64,000 bases of DNA from Pantoea sp. Eser (GTDB lineage: Bacteria; Pseudomonadota; Gammaproteobacteria; Enterobacterales; Enterobacteriaceae): assembly GCA_009830035.1 (NCBI GenBank), contig SZZY01000002.1:372001-436000 (forward strand), written 5' to 3'. Positions 22,583 through 35,216 of the stretch are shown piece by piece. The position numbers and the translations under genes are program-made. Under the pieces are notes generated by a model that was not told the origin of the DNA, ran no database searches, and saw only the letters and a list, made by a program, of their open reading frames with translations. Position 1 is the stretch's first letter; every line of letters begins with the position of its first letter.

Positions 22583-23343
22583 TTAAACAGGCCGCATCAG
22601 CCCGGATGCAATTGAGGATGGCACGCGGTTGTCGGCGCAGATCAGCGAGCACAGCGCATCTGATTTCACCACCGGGAACAGCGCGCCCTGCAAATGCGCG
22701 CCGCTAAGCTGAAGCGCTTTGTTCAGCAGTCGTTCATCGTCGATACCACAAATAATGATTTGATCGCGATGGGAACGGAAGTTATCGATAATGCTTTGTA
22801 CAAACGGCACGAAAGAGACGCGTTTGGCCAGCGAATGAATAAATCCTTTATCGAGACTGATACAGCTAAATAAATTATCGTAGACCGCATTGGCGGGCGA
22901 TTTGCCGGCACCAAAATGCGAAAGCGATAAATTAAATTCAGCCTGCAGGCTCTGTAGCAATGGATTATTTATGCCCTGCCTGAGTTGCGGAAACGTTTCA
23001 GTGAAATCCAGCAGCACATACGGCAGCTGTTTTATTTTACGCATCAGCAATTCACTTTCCAGCAGAGTGCGCGCCATTCCCTCATCAATACGAATTAAGG
23101 CCGAAACCGTATTGGTTTCAAACAGCGCACGATACTGCTCCAGTAATCCAATCTTACTCTGTAACAGGCGCAACTGCTGCGATTCGTCCAGCTGCGGCAA
23201 CAGCAGGTCCTGCGGCAGGGTGATAGGTGCACTTTCATGCACAAACTGGGTACCAGCTCGACAGCGGTCAGCCGCCCCTCAACATCGCAGGCAGGATAGA
23301 ACCAAATTTCCGACTGATAGTCGGCCGATAAGTGAATTTTCAT
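22583..23343 (-). pseudogene. ydiV: EAL-like anti-FlhDC factor YdiV, one-base frameshift
   Basis: Degenerate EAL-domain protein which in E. coli/Salmonella binds FlhD and represses flagellar genes. Position next to selO and nlpC matches E. coli. MKIHLSADYQSEIWFYPAC to VELVPS is in one frame, while VHESAPITLPQDLLLPQL to the end is in another. One T is missing from a run of four near 23247. Repaired, the protein would have about 253 residues, with LSHFGAGKSPANAVYDNLF and LDKGFIHS matching the YdiV C-lobe. A single homopolymer slip, so a sequencing error is possible. Confidence 0.8.
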
Positions 23344-23434
23344 TTCTACTGCCAGAATATGCGGCGATGGTTATATCCTATATGAATGAATACACGCAGG
23401 CAATAGGACCAAATCATTGAAGAGATCGACTTAA

Positions 23435-23590
23435 TTAGCTTTCCATCGCCGTTTGACGCCTGACAATCTCGCTTAAGCCAAATAGAGCTAATAAAACCCC
23501 AGTTATTAGTGGAATTAAAACACTGGTTATTATGATTAATAAAATCCCGGCGGGATAAGTAACATCTAAAATAAAACTTTTATTCGCGGG
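23435..23590 (-). other. Possible C-terminal fragment of a small membrane protein
   Basis: Between ydiV and nlpC an open frame without an ATG reads SFILDVTYPAGILLIII, then a second hydrophobic stretch PLITGVLLALFGL, then the basic tail SEIVRRQTAMES and TAA (23435-23437). It could be the end of a lost membrane protein. No family recognised; the rest of 23344-23637 shows nothing. Confidence 0.3.
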
Positions 23591-23637
23591 TCAGAGTCTG
23601 ATTTAAATTGGACTTAAGTCGGGGTCTGGGCGCACGG

Positions 23638-24096
23638 TTAAATGCGCCGCGCCTGCCAGAACAATTTACGCCAGTAGACATTATCCAGCGATGACCGGAT
23701 CACGCCCTGGCTGGTCGAAGCATGGATAAAGGCGTTGTCGGTGTCGTAAATCCCAACGTGTAAGCCATTTTCTCCGCGGCCGGTTTTAAAAAATACCAAA
23801 TCACCCGGCAGCAGATAGTCCTTACTGATTCGCGTACCAATATCGCTCTGCGCCGCAGTGGTGCGCGGTAATTGCAGTGCGAACTTGTCGCGAAAGGTGA
23901 GATAAACAAAGCCGGAGCAATCGACGCCGTTGCGGCTCATGCCACCATAGCGATAAGGCGTACCACGCCAGTTGCCAAGCTGATCGTTCAACTGGGCAAT
24001 CACGGTGATCGAATCGGAAAGACGGCCGTTAATGGGCGGCGCATGATGACTGCAGCCCGTCAGTAACAGAACCCAAAGCAGCAAATCCGGGCGCAT
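23638..24096 (-). CDS. nlpC: NlpC/P60-family lipoprotein
   Basis: Putative outer-membrane-anchored cell-wall endopeptidase (D-glutamyl-meso-DAP type by family). It has 152 residues (154 in E. coli). The signal peptide carries lipobox LLTGC (Cys15). The catalytic Cys60 is in VDCSGFVYL, His113 in GLHVGIYD, and the third polar residue is His125 in FIHAS. Intact. Confidence 0.95.
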   Translation of the reverse strand: MRPDLLLWVLLLTGCSHHAPPINGRLSDSITVIAQLNDQLGNWRGTPYRYGGMSRNGVDCSGFVYLTFRDKFALQLPRTTAAQSDIGTRISKDYLLPGDLVFFKTGRGENGLHVGIYDTDNAFIHASTSQGVIRSSLDNVYWRKLFWQARRI

Positions 24097-24164
24097 CGCT
24101 AAATGTCCTTATCAGAAGTTACGACCGGCTTAATGTAGCGGGAAAGCGCGCCGGGTGGCAAGTG

Positions 24165-24944
<780 letters not shown>

Positions 24945-25490
24945 TTATTTTGCCAGCGCCTGCTTAATGGTTTCCAGAATGATCGGATCTTCCGGCGTCA
25001 TGTCAGGAGCAAAACGCTGAATAATCGTGCCGTCCCGGCCAATCAGGAATTTTTCGAAGTTCCACAGGATATCCCCTGGCGCTTTCGGGCCGCGGCCTTT
25101 GCTCACCTGGCGCTCATAAAAACCGCTGCCTTCCGGACGCACGGCGTCAGGTCGTGCCGCCACCAGCTGGGTATAGAGCGGATGGCGTTGATCGCCATTG
25201 ACCTCGGTTTTTTCAAATATCGGGAAGGTCACGCCGTAAGTGGTGCTGCAGAAGGTTTTAATTTCCTCACTTCTGCCGGGCTCCTGCTCAAGAAACTGAT
25301 TGCAGGGAAAGCCCAGCACGCTGAAGCCCTGATCCTGCTAGGCTTTTTGCAGATTCTCCAGCTCTACATATTGCGGCGTCAGACCGCATTTAGAGGCGAC
25401 GTTGACCACCAGCAGTAGCTTGCCCTGCCAATGTGACAGCGTGGTTTTTTCCCCATCAAGCGTAACCAGTTCAGTTTGATAAATGCTCAT
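24945..25490 (-). pseudogene. btuE: Thioredoxin/glutathione peroxidase BtuE with one amber codon
   Basis: Periplasm-independent glutathione-peroxidase-family enzyme. The reading frame from MSIYQTELVTLDGEKTTL is uninterrupted for 181 codons except for TAG at 25338-25340, where E. coli has Trp51 (QKAW). The catalytic Cys in NVASKCGLTPQY, the Gln/Trp region (LGFPCNQFLEQEPG) and WNFEKFLIGRDG are all preserved. The single TGG to TAG change suggests very recent loss. Confidence 0.9.
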
Positions 25491-25529
25491 TCTGGATTCC
25501 TATCGTGGATGTTAAATAACCAGCCGAGG

Positions 25530-26506
25530 CTAGCGTGAAGATTTCACCAGTAATGCAATAAACAACGGAGCACCGAGCGTCGCGGTCACCACACCAATCG
25601 GTAATTTAGCTGCGGTCAGCGCCAGGCGGGCAACAATGTCGGCACCCAGCAGCACACTGGCACCAGCCAGCGCGGACGCCGGCAGCAGATAACGGTGATC
25701 GCTGATGCCGCTCAGGCGCAGCAGATGTGGGATCACCAGCCCGACAAAGCCGATGGCCCCGGCCATGGCGACGCTAACGCCCACCAGCCAGCCCATCGCC
25801 AGCATCAGAAGATTGCGCCAGTAGAACAGCGACAGGCCTAGCTGGCGTGCCGAGGTCTCGCCCAGTGCCAGTAAATTCAGTACCCGGCCGCTGCCGTTCA
25901 GCGCCAGCATCACCGGCAACAAGGTCAGCATCATCCAGCCGTAGCGCCAGTCAATACAACTGAAGCCGCCCGTCATCCAGTACATCAGCTGACGTAAATC
26001 GAGACTGGTGCTGAAGTAGACCGCCCAAGTCATGATGGCGCTGCAGATGATGCCCAGCGCAACGCCGGTCAGCAGCAGCCGAGCCGGGTCACGGAGAACT
26101 GGCGATGGGCGAAATGCAACAGGATCAGCGCGCCGGCCATCGCCGCCAAGCTCAGGCTCCACAATGAGCCGTTGCCGAGCAGTACCCCGAGCACCAGCCC
26201 TATCCCGGCACCATTCGAGACGCCAAGCAGTCCCGGCTCGGCCAGGGGATTGGTAAACAGCGACTGCATCACCACGCCGCAGATTGCCAATGAGGCCCCC
26301 ACCAGCATCACGGCCAGGCTGCGCGGCAGCCGCAGCTGCCAGACAAACAGCCTGCTGCTGTCATTGAGCCAGTGTGACGGCGCAATCCAGCTGTCGCCGG
26401 CGCACAGGCTGACAATCAATAGCGCAAGCAGCGCACTAGCCAGCCCCGCCAGCCATTTCTGGCTACGGCGATCGGCCTGGTAAGCAAGCTGGTCTAGCAG
26501 AGACAT
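25530..26506 (-). pseudogene. btuC: Vitamin B12 importer permease BtuC, 5-bp duplication frameshift
   Basis: FecCD-family inner-membrane permease, ten helices. [14 protein letters not shown] through [11 protein letters not shown] is in one frame and [19 protein letters not shown] to the end in another. The break is a perfect tandem duplication of AGCCG (26077-26086 on the plus strand; CGGCT when read as coding). Removing one copy restores a 323-residue protein colinear with E. coli BtuC, including [16 protein letters not shown] and [11 protein letters not shown]. Start taken at MSLLD by colinearity. Confidence 0.92.
26077..26086. repeat. 5-bp tandem duplication that breaks btuC
   Basis: AGCCGAGCCG: one unit too many relative to the reading frame of the BtuC family. 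Confidence 0.85.
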
Positions 26507-26629
26507 AAGCAGGATTAGCTGAGAAAACAGAGATTTGATTGTAGAGGGATTGCAGAAAAAAGAAAGGCTGCTGGTGATGCGCACCGGCGCGGTTGCCGGG
26601 AAGCGTGAGGCCGGGAAATGGCTGAAATG

Positions 26630-26657
26630 AAAAAAGGCCGCGCAAGCGGCCTTTTTG
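26630..26657 (-). terminator. Terminator of the pheST-ihfA operon
   Basis: Stem AAGGCCGC/GCGGCCTT around GCAA with A6 on one side and T5 on the other, 12 bases past the ihfA stop. It lies between ihfA and btuC, so btuC probably has a separate promoter or relies on readthrough. Confidence 0.85.
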
Positions 26658-26668
26658 AAACGCTGGAA

Positions 26669-26971
26669 TCAGTCAGTCTCTTTGAGTGTAACGTTCTCTA
26701 CGCGGCTTTTCAGCTTCTGCCCTGGGCGGAAGGTCACTACGCGACGCGCAGTAATCGGAATATCTTCCCCCGTTTTCGGGTTTCTGCCAGGACGCTGGTT
26801 TTTGTCGCGCAGGTCGAAATTGCCAAACCCAGACAGTTTTACCTGTTCTCCATTTTCCAAAGCGCGGCGTACCTCTTCGAAAAACAGCTCCACTAACTCT
26901 TTTGCATCGCGTTTGCTCAGCCCGAGTTTCTCAAACAGGTACTCTGACATTTCAGCTTTTGTAAGCGCCAT
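26669..26971 (-). CDS. ihfA: Integration host factor subunit alpha
   Basis: DNA-bending nucleoid protein subunit, 100 residues. [18 protein letters not shown] forms the helical base, and the beta-arm carries [20 protein letters not shown] with the intercalating Pro. It starts four bases after the pheT stop and is the last gene of the pheM-pheS-pheT-ihfA operon. Intact. Confidence 0.97.
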   Translation of the reverse strand: MALTKAEMSEYLFEKLGLSKRDAKELVELFFEEVRRALENGEQVKLSGFGNFDLRDKNQRPGRNPKTGEDIPITARRVVTFRPGQKLKSRVENVTLKETD

Positions 26972-26975
26972 AGGT

Positions 26976-29366
26976 TCAATCCCTCAAGGTTGCCTGGAAT
27001 CGCTCTTTTAATGCCGCAACGCATTTGCCAACGGTCGCGGCAATCTCCTCTTCTTCGAGTGTCCGGCTGGTATCCTGCAAAATCAGGCTGATTGCGAGGC
27101 TCTTGTAACCCTCAGAAACGCCCTTACCGCGGTACACGTCAAACAAGTTTACGCCAACCACCTGATTTACGCCAACTTTCTTACACTCCGCGATGATATC
27201 GGCTGCAGGGACGTTTTCAGCCACCACAACGGCAATATCACGACGGTTCGCCGGGAAGCGTGAAATCTCGCGCGCGTCAGGCAGGACGCGGTCTGCGACC
27301 TTATTCCAAAGCAGTTCAAAGACTAAGGTGCGACCATTGAGATCAAGCTTACGTTCCAGCTCAGGATGAACCACTCCGATAAATCCGATTCGTTCATCAT
27401 GCAAATAAATCGCAGCGCTCTGTCCCGGATGCAACGCCGGATTGGCTTCAGCACGGAAGCTGATGTCATCCAGTTTTCCAGTTAAATCGAGCAGCGATTC
27501 TAAATCGCCTTTTAAATCATAGAAGTCAACCGTCTGGCGCGCCAGATCCCAACGCTCTTCAGCGCGGTTGCCGCTCAGTACGCCAGCCAGCATAAGATCC
27601 TGACGGATGCCAAGATCGGCCTGAGTATCCGGCACAAAGCGCAGGCCGCTCTCAAACAGGCGCACCCGGCTCTGCTGACGATTCTGGTTGTAAACCACCG
27701 CACTCAGTAAGCCGGTCCACAGCGAGAGGCGCATGGTCGACATATCGCTGGAGATCGGGCTGGGCAGCAGCAGCGCCTCTTTCCCCGGATGCAGCAGCTG
27801 CTGAATCTTCGGGTCAACAAAGCTGTAGGTAATCGCCTCCTGATAGCCTTTATCGACCAGCAGGGTTTTGGCACGCTTCAGCGACAGGTTCGCTTCGCGG
27901 TGGCGGGTCATCACCAGACCAGCCTGAACCGGCACGTCCGGAATGTTGTTATAGCCATAGATACGGGCGACTTCTTCAACCAGATCTTCTTCAATCGCCA
28001 TATCAAAACGCCAGCTTGGCGCAACCGCCTGCCACTGGCCCTCAGCGACGCTCACCTGGCAACCGAGGCGGGTCAGGATATCCGTCACCTGCTCATCCGG
28101 GATTACGTGACCGATCAGGCGGTCCAGCTTCCCACGACACAGGGTGATAGTGGCCTGTGGCGGTAATGCGGCCTGATGAGTCTGATCGATGATCGGGCCC
28201 GCTTCGCCACCACAGATCTCTAACACCAGCGCGGTCGCACGCTCCAGCGCCATCTGCTGCAGGGCCGAATCGACACCACGCTCATAACGATATGACGCAT
28301 CGGTGTGTAAACCGTGACGACGTGCACGGCCGATAATCGAGAGCGGGTCAAAATAGGCACACTCAAACAGGATATTCTGCGTTTCGCTGTTCACACCGGA
28401 ATGCTCGCCGCCAAAAATACCGGCCATCGCCAGCGCTTTGTGGTGATCGGCAATCACTAAGGTGTCGCTTTGCAGCTTAGCTTCGGTGCCATCCAGCAGC
28501 GTCAGGGTCTCACCCTCTTTCGCCATCCGCACCACGATCCCACCATCAATACGGTCGAGGTCAAAAACGTGCATCGGCTGACCCAGCTCCAGCAGCACAA
28601 AGTTGGTGATATCAACGATCGGGTCGATAGAGCGAATGCCACAGCGGCGCAGCTTCTCTTTCATCCACAGCGGCGTGGCCGCCGTGACGTTCACGCCTTT
28701 CACCACGCGGCCCAGATAGCGCGGGCAGGCGTCGGTTGCATCAACAACCCGAATCGGGAAGGTGTCGCTCAGCGTTGCCGCCACCGGCTGAATCTCCGGC
28801 ATGTTGAGCGGCAGGCCATTCAGGACGGCCACATCACGCGCAATCCCGATAATACCCAGACAGTCGGCTCGGTTCGGCGTGACGCTGATTTCGATGGTGT
28901 TGTCATCCAGCTGCAGATAGTCGCGGATATCAGTACCGATCGGCGCGTCCGCGGGCAGTTCAATAATGCCGTTATGATCGTCGGAAATACCCAGTTCGGA
29001 GAACGAGCAGAGCATGCCTTCGGACGGTTCGCCACGCAGTTTTGCGGCTTTGATTTTGAAATCACCTGGCAGCACGGCACCCACGGTCGCCACGGCGACC
29101 TTCAGGCCCTGACGGCAGTTTGGCGCGCCACAGACGATATCCAGCAGGCGATCGCCGCCGGTGTTGATTTTGGTGACGCGCAGTTTGTCGGCGTTTGGGT
29201 GCTGACCGCACTCCACGACTTCACCGACCACCACGCCGTGGAACGCGCCCGCGACCGGGTCCACGCCATCGACTTCCAGGCCGGCCATGGTGATTTGCTC
29301 AGACAGCGCCGTGCTGTCCAGGGCTGGATTTACCCATTCGCGTAACCAGAGTTCACTGAATTTCAT
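26976..29366 (-). CDS. pheT: Phenylalanine--tRNA ligase beta subunit
   Basis: Large subunit of the alpha2-beta2 synthetase, 796 residues (795 in E. coli). An EMAP/tRNA-binding domain is at about 40-150 ([17 protein letters not shown]). The B3/B4 editing region follows. The B5 DNA-binding-like fold is near 400-475, and the C-terminal anticodon-binding FDX-ACB domain covers about 700-796 ([12 protein letters not shown]). It begins 14 bases after the pheS stop. Intact. Confidence 0.97.
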   Translation of the reverse strand: MKFSELWLREWVNPALDSTALSEQITMAGLEVDGVDPVAGAFHGVVVGEVVECGQHPNADKLRVTKINTGGDRLLDIVCGAPNCRQGLKVAVATVGAVLPGDFKIKAAKLRGEPSEGMLCSFSELGISDDHNGIIELPADAPIGTDIRDYLQLDDNTIEISVTPNRADCLGIIGIARDVAVLNGLPLNMPEIQPVAATLSDTFPIRVVDATDACPRYLGRVVKGVNVTAATPLWMKEKLRRCGIRSIDPIVDITNFVLLELGQPMHVFDLDRIDGGIVVRMAKEGETLTLLDGTEAKLQSDTLVIADHHKALAMAGIFGGEHSGVNSETQNILFECAYFDPLSIIGRARRHGLHTDASYRYERGVDSALQQMALERATALVLEICGGEAGPIIDQTHQAALPPQATITLCRGKLDRLIGHVIPDEQVTDILTRLGCQVSVAEGQWQAVAPSWRFDMAIEEDLVEEVARIYGYNNIPDVPVQAGLVMTRHREANLSLKRAKTLLVDKGYQEAITYSFVDPKIQQLLHPGKEALLLPSPISSDMSTMRLSLWTGLLSAVVYNQNRQQSRVRLFESGLRFVPDTQADLGIRQDLMLAGVLSGNRAEERWDLARQTVDFYDLKGDLESLLDLTGKLDDISFRAEANPALHPGQSAAIYLHDERIGFIGVVHPELERKLDLNGRTLVFELLWNKVADRVLPDAREISRFPANRRDIAVVVAENVPAADIIAECKKVGVNQVVGVNLFDVYRGKGVSEGYKSLAISLILQDTSRTLEEEEIAATVGKCVAALKERFQATLRD

Positions 29367-29380
29367 TGGATAACCTGCCC

Positions 29381-30382
<1,002 letters not shown>

Positions 30383-30435
30383 TCAGGCTGGTCAGTTCTC
30401 GTTGGGACCTGCCGGTCCAATATGCTAGCGCCAGA

Positions 30436-30464
30436 AACAAAAAAGCCTCCACGAGGGAGGCTTT
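30436..30464 (-). terminator. Attenuator of the pheST operon
   Basis: On the minus strand, AAAGCCTCC/GGAGGCTTT with loop CTCGT is followed by TTTTTG. It lies between the pheM leader peptide and pheS, the place of the Phe-dependent attenuator in E. coli. Confidence 0.9.
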
Positions 30465-30512
30465 CAGCGCGATTTTTCGTTTCTCTTCTTACTGCGCAAA
30501 AGCCCCCGAATG

Positions 30513-30557
30513 TCAGGCGCTAAAGTAAAAAAAGAAACGGAAAATAGCAGCAGTCAT
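30513..30557 (-). CDS. pheM: pheST operon leader peptide PheM
   Basis: A 14-residue leader, [14 protein letters not shown], with five Phe residues (three consecutive). It is almost identical to E. coli PheM ([14 protein letters not shown]). When charged tRNA-Phe is scarce, the ribosome stalls here and prevents formation of the downstream attenuator hairpin. Confidence 0.95.
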   Translation of the reverse strand: [14 protein letters not shown]

Positions 30558-30646
30558 GCTTGCGGTTACCTTGTCATGAATCTTGAGGGTACTATTGAAA
30601 TGCGTGGCGAAGAAAATGTCAATCTTTTGCGCGAGTTACACGCAAT

Positions 30647-30673
30647 AAAAAAGGGAGCAAGCTCCCTTTTTTA
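30647..30673 (-). terminator. Terminator of the thrS-infC-rpmI-rplT operon
   Basis: Stem GGGAGC/GCTCCC with T6 on the minus strand, immediately after the rplT stop. Confidence 0.93.
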
Positions 30674-30679
30674 TCCGGC

Positions 30680-31051
<372 letters not shown>

Positions 31052-31076
31052 CTATATTCTGTTTAAAAAAATGGAC

Positions 31077-31274
31077 TTATGCGTACGGCAGGCAGGCAAT
31101 AACCAGACTCAGATCGCCTTTGGACACCATGCCTTTAGGGCGCAGGTGACGTTTACGCTTAGTAGATTTTTTGGTCAGAATATGACGCAGGTTTGCGTGT
31201 TTACGCTTGAAGCCGCCAGAAGCGGTCTTCCTGAAGCGCTTAGCCGCGCCACGTACAGTTTTAATCTTTGGCAT
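31077..31274 (-). CDS. rpmI: 50S ribosomal protein L35
   Basis: 65 residues, [14 protein letters not shown] to [10 protein letters not shown], the expected size and composition of L35. It lies between infC and rplT. Intact. Confidence 0.97.
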   Translation of the reverse strand: MPKIKTVRGAAKRFRKTASGGFKRKHANLRHILTKKSTKRKRHLRPKGMVSKGDLSLVIACLPYA

Positions 31275-31330
31275 TTTAAAAAATATCCACTTCGCATTGT
31301 TGATAACATGACCCAGACAGGCGAACAGAT

Positions 31331-31358
31331 AACCGCACAGCGCGAACGCTGTGCGGTT
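31331..31358 (-). promoter_or_regulatory. 12-bp UUCG hairpin in the infC-rpmI spacer
   Basis: On the mRNA strand, AACCGCACAGCG and CGCTGTGCGGTT pair perfectly around the tetraloop TTCG. It lies between the infC stop and rpmI. The L20 translational operator of E. coli is in this region, and a stable hairpin here is a plausible part of it or an mRNA-processing barrier. Confidence 0.65.
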
Positions 31359-31374
31359 AATGTTACTTGAAAGC

Positions 31375-31926
31375 CTACTGCTTCTTCTTAGGAGCGAGCA
31401 CCATGATCATCTGGCGGCCTTCGATCTTCGAAGGGAAGGATTCGACAATGGCCAAATCCAGATCTTCACACAGGTCTTTACGGACGCGGTTAAGCACTTC
31501 CATACCTATCTGCTGGTGAGCCATCTCACGACCGCGGAAACGCAGCGTGATTTTGGCTTTATCGCCTTCTTCCAGAAAGCGAATCAGGTTGCGTAGTTTG
31601 ACCTGATAGTCGCCATCATCGGTTCCGGGACGGAATTTGATTTCCTTAACCTGAATAACTTTTTGCCTCTTCTTCTGTTCCTTAGAAGATTTGCTTTTTT
31701 CATAGAGGAACTTGCCGTAATCCATGATGCGGCAGACCGGCGGTTCGGCGTTCGGGCTGATTTCTACTAAATCAACACCCGCTTCCTCGGCTTTTTCCAA
31801 AGCTTCGCGTAATGTGACAATGCCAATCGGCTCGCCATCCATGCCTGTTAAGCGCACTTCAGTTGCGCGGATTTCACCGTTGATTTTGTTCGGACGCGTC
31901 GGTAGTACTCGTTTTCCGCCTTTAAT
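31375..31926 (-). CDS. infC: Translation initiation factor IF-3 with AUU start codon
   Basis: Binds the 30S subunit and proofreads start-codon choice. From the ATT at 31924-31926 the product has 183 residues: (M)[19 protein letters not shown], then the N-domain ([23 protein letters not shown]), the linker and the C-domain ([30 protein letters not shown]). GGAGG lies about eight bases before the ATT. The non-standard start is the known basis of IF-3 autoregulation in E. coli. The start is three bases from the thrS stop. The stop codon is TAG, the only one I found among the intact genes whose stops I checked. Intact. Confidence 0.95.
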   Translation of the reverse strand: MKGGKRVLPTRPNKINGEIRATEVRLTGMDGEPIGIVTLREALEKAEEAGVDLVEISPNAEPPVCRIMDYGKFLYEKSKSSKEQKKRQKVIQVKEIKFRPGTDDGDYQVKLRNLIRFLEEGDKAKITLRFRGREMAHQQIGMEVLNRVRKDLCEDLDLAIVESFPSKIEGRQMIMVLAPKKKQ

Positions 31927-31929
31927 ACT

Positions 31930-33858
31930 TTATTCCTCCAATTGGTGAAGATTTCGGCTGCTAATCTCTTGTTGAAGTTTCTCAACAAACACATCGACAT
32001 CCATCGCCCCAAGGTCTTTACCACGGCGGGTGCGAACGGCCACTTTGCCAGCTTCCACCTCTTTGTCACCGCAGACCAACATATAAGGGACTCGACGTAA
32101 TGTATGCTCGCGGATTTTAAAGCCTATCTTCTCATTTCTCAAGTCTGCCTTCACACGAATGCCAGCATTCTGCAGCTTACGCGTCAAAGACTCAACATAT
32201 TCTGCTTGTCCATCGGTAATATTCATTGCCACGACTTGCAGCGGTGCCAGCCAGCTTGGGAAGAAACCAGCGAATTCTTCAGTCAGAATACCGATGAATC
32301 GCTCCATTGACCCCAGAATCGCACGGTGAATCATCACTGGCGTCTGACGATCGTTGTTTTCACCCACGTAGGTTGCTTCAAGGCGTTTTGGCAGGGAAAA
32401 GTCTAGCTGAACTGTTCCACACTGCCAGGCGCGATCAAGACAATCGTACAAAGTAAACTCAATTTTAGGACCGTAGAACGCGCCTTCGCCTGGCTGGAAC
32501 TCAAACTCAATATTGTTTTCGTTCAGCGCGGCAGCCAGATCTTCCTCAGCACGGTCCCACATTTCATTGGTGCCGATACGCTTCTCAGGACGGGTGGACA
32601 ATTTCACCACAATCTTTTCAAAGCCGAAGGTGCTGTACATGTCATAAACCATGCGGATACAGCTGTTTACTTCATCACGAACCTGTTCTTCAGTACAGAA
32701 TACGTGTGCATCGTCCTGAGTAAAGCCACGAACGCGCATCAGACCATGCAGCGCGCCTGATGGCTCATTACGGTGACAACTGCCGAACTCTGCCATGCGC
32801 AGCGGCAGGTCACGGTAGGATTTCAGGCCCTGATTAAAGATTTGCACATGGCCTGGGCAGTTCATCGGCTTGATGCAATATTCACGGTTCTCGGAAGAGG
32901 TAGTGAACATCGCTTCTTTATAGTTTTCCCAGTGTCCGGTTTTTTCCCACAACACGCGATCCATCATGAATGGACCTTTGACTTCCTGGTACTGATACTC
33001 TTTTAGCTTGCTGCGGACAAACACTTCCAGCTCGCGGAAGATGGTCCAGCCGTCATTATGCCAGAATACCATGCCCGGCGCTTCTTCCTGCATGTGATAG
33101 AGGTCAAGCTGCTTACCAATCTTACGATGGTCACGCTTCGCCGCCTCTTCCAGACGCTGCAGGTAGGCGGCCAGTTGCTTCTTGTCTGCCCACGCGGTGC
33201 CATAAATTCGCTGCAGCATTTTGTTGTTGCTGTCGCCGCGCCAGTAGGCACCGGAGATTTTCTGCAGCTTGAAATGATGGCAAAAACGCGTATTCGGCAC
33301 GTGCGGACCGCGGCACATGTCGACATATTCTTCGTGATGATAAAGGCCAGGATGGTCATCGTGGCTGATGTTTTCATCAAGAATGGTGGTCTTGTAGATT
33401 TCACCCCGCGCCGCGAACACGTCGCGCGCTTCCTGCCAGCTGACTTTTTTCTTCACCACGTCATAGTTGGTTTCAGCCAACTGATGCATGCGTTTTTCCA
33501 GCAGGTCGATATCTTCCTGGGTCAGGGTACGATCAATATCGACATCGTAATAGAAGCCGTTATCAATCACCGGACCGATCGCCATTTTGGTGTCCGGCCA
33601 CATCTGCTTAATCGCATGCCCTAACAGGTGCGCGCAGGAGTGGCGGATGATTTCCAGACCCGCTTCGTCTTTTGCGGTAATGATCGCAACGTTTGCATCT
33701 TCAGTGATGGGATCGACAGCATCAACCAGTTCACCATTAACGCGACCCGCGATGCAGGCTTTTGCTAATCCCGGGCCGATGTCCAGCGCGATATCCATCA
33801 CGCTGACAGGGCGATCAAATACACGCTGGCTGCCATCAGGAAGCGTAATTACAGGCAT
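31930..33858 (-). CDS. thrS: Threonine--tRNA ligase
   Basis: Class II synthetase of 642 residues, the same length as E. coli. It comprises the TGS domain (1-60), the editing domain with [13 protein letters not shown] (His73/77 type), the catalytic core with [12 protein letters not shown] (zinc-ligand Cys near 334), [15 protein letters not shown] and [15 protein letters not shown], and the C-terminal anticodon-binding domain ([19 protein letters not shown]). The start is preceded by TAAGGATATGAA, like the E. coli thrS leader, which carries the tRNA-mimicking operator for autorepression. I could not fold that operator reliably here. Intact. Confidence 0.97.
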   Translation of the reverse strand: MPVITLPDGSQRVFDRPVSVMDIALDIGPGLAKACIAGRVNGELVDAVDPITEDANVAIITAKDEAGLEIIRHSCAHLLGHAIKQMWPDTKMAIGPVIDNGFYYDVDIDRTLTQEDIDLLEKRMHQLAETNYDVVKKKVSWQEARDVFAARGEIYKTTILDENISHDDHPGLYHHEEYVDMCRGPHVPNTRFCHHFKLQKISGAYWRGDSNNKMLQRIYGTAWADKKQLAAYLQRLEEAAKRDHRKIGKQLDLYHMQEEAPGMVFWHNDGWTIFRELEVFVRSKLKEYQYQEVKGPFMMDRVLWEKTGHWENYKEAMFTTSSENREYCIKPMNCPGHVQIFNQGLKSYRDLPLRMAEFGSCHRNEPSGALHGLMRVRGFTQDDAHVFCTEEQVRDEVNSCIRMVYDMYSTFGFEKIVVKLSTRPEKRIGTNEMWDRAEEDLAAALNENNIEFEFQPGEGAFYGPKIEFTLYDCLDRAWQCGTVQLDFSLPKRLEATYVGENNDRQTPVMIHRAILGSMERFIGILTEEFAGFFPSWLAPLQVVAMNITDGQAEYVESLTRKLQNAGIRVKADLRNEKIGFKIREHTLRRVPYMLVCGDKEVEAGKVAVRTRRGKDLGAMDVDVFVEKLQQEISSRNLHQLEE

Positions 33859-34046
33859 TTCATATCCTTAATTGCAGTGGTAAGCCACACGAAAGCTTAC
33901 ATACAACATGATGTAAATTTAATGACCCGGCGTTATGTCAGACCCACAGTGTCGGAATGTCGCCAGGATTTCAGTGCAGAAGCGATGATAGCAGTTTTCC
34001 CGGGCGAGAAAAACCCATGCCATTTTCGCTAAGCTCCGGAGAGATC

Positions 34047-34076
34047 AAAAAAAAGCGGCCTGACTCATCAGGCCGC
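34047..34076 (-). terminator. Terminator of ydiY
   Basis: Perfect stem GCGGCCTGA/TCAGGCCGC around TGAG with T8 on the minus strand, 27 bases beyond the ydiY stop. Confidence 0.93.
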
Positions 34077-34102
34077 CTGGAATGCTACTGCGGAAAACCG
34101 CC

Positions 34103-34866
34103 TTACATAGCGTAAGAGAGCATGATAGAGGTTTTGGTATCGGTGCGATCCGGCGCAGACTCTGGCGGATTGTTGTTCCAGATCACGTTGTAGGCCAGCT
34201 TCAGCGCAAAGTGGCTGTTAATAGCAACCTGTAGGCCGGCTTCGGAGTTAAGGGTGGTGTCTTCACTGAAGCTGCTCAGCACGGAAACAACCCTGCACGA
34301 ATTTGGTGGTATCGGTCAGCTGCCACTGATAGCTGATGGCGCCGTAGCCCAGCGCTTTGGTTTCATGACCACCATCGTGGAAGTCATCATAACGTACACC
34401 CGGACCAAATTCCGCACGCAGCGAATGCACCGGACCGTTCAGAATCTGACGACCGTAACCTGCTGTCAGCACGTCACGTGAATCGTAGCCGTTGAAGCGA
34501 TCGCTTAACCAGCTTGCCTGACCAAACAGGTAGTCATAGGAGTTGAGGTTATAACGTGAACGGCCACCGATGTTATAGGTTTCAGACGAGCGCTCATCAT
34601 TTGATGAAGTGTTCGCTGCGTTGCCCCACAAGCTGTATGCCATCGATGACTGATACCAGGTCATGTTGGTCTGAGCAGTCATTGATGAACTGGTGGTGTT
34701 ACCGGTTTGCGCCAAGTAACCTGCAGAAGCAGAACCTTCGAACGGTTTTTTTGCCGTAGAAGGGTCATCCATGGAAGTAAATAAGACATTATCGGCCATT
34801 GCCTGGTGGCAAAACGATCCGGCGGAGAGCATAAAGAACAACAGACAGCTTGTTAAAGGCTTTCAT
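34103..34866 (-). pseudogene. ydiY: YdiY-like outer-membrane beta-barrel protein, two frameshifts
   Basis: DUF481-type protein (252 residues in E. coli). The signal peptide start MKAFNKLSVVL shifts frame near 34830, where FFMLSAGSFCHQAMADNVLF continues. The body from MDDPSTAKKPFEGSASAGY to QWQLTDTTKFVQG is open. One extra T near 34291 shifts the end, where VSVLSSFSEDTTLNSEAGL to SIMLSYAM (TAA at 34103-34105) lies in another frame. Conserved segments such as WGNAANTSSNDERSSETY leave no doubt about the family. The C-terminal strands needed for barrel insertion are out of frame. Confidence 0.88.
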
Positions 34867-35216
34867 TAAATGTGATCCGTGCGACAGTTTAAAAAACGGA
34901 GAGTCTGAAGCGTTTTGCCGGGCAATCAATGCAATTTACGGTAAGTTTTGTAAAAAAAATATTAACTCGCTCGAAATGCGTGGTATTGCTATGAAACCGC
35001 ATGTTAATTGGGACTATTCTGATTAACGCGGCGCATTATAGTGGTCCTCAGACCAAAATACAGCTGCTTCGCAACAAGATTTTTCAGAACGTTAACCATT
35101 GCTGCTGACAGGATTTTACGTCCGGTCACCCGCGCAGGCTTTCACCATCCCCTTAATAACTCGCTCATTTTTTCACCATGGTCTACGCTCAGTTCAGTTT
35201 CTCTACCCAGAGGTGC
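34867..35216. other. Intergenic region between ydiY and the 101-codon unknown
   Basis: 350 bases containing the ydiY upstream region (minus) and the upstream region of the plus-strand gene. No gene, RNA or repeat recognised. Confidence 0.5.
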
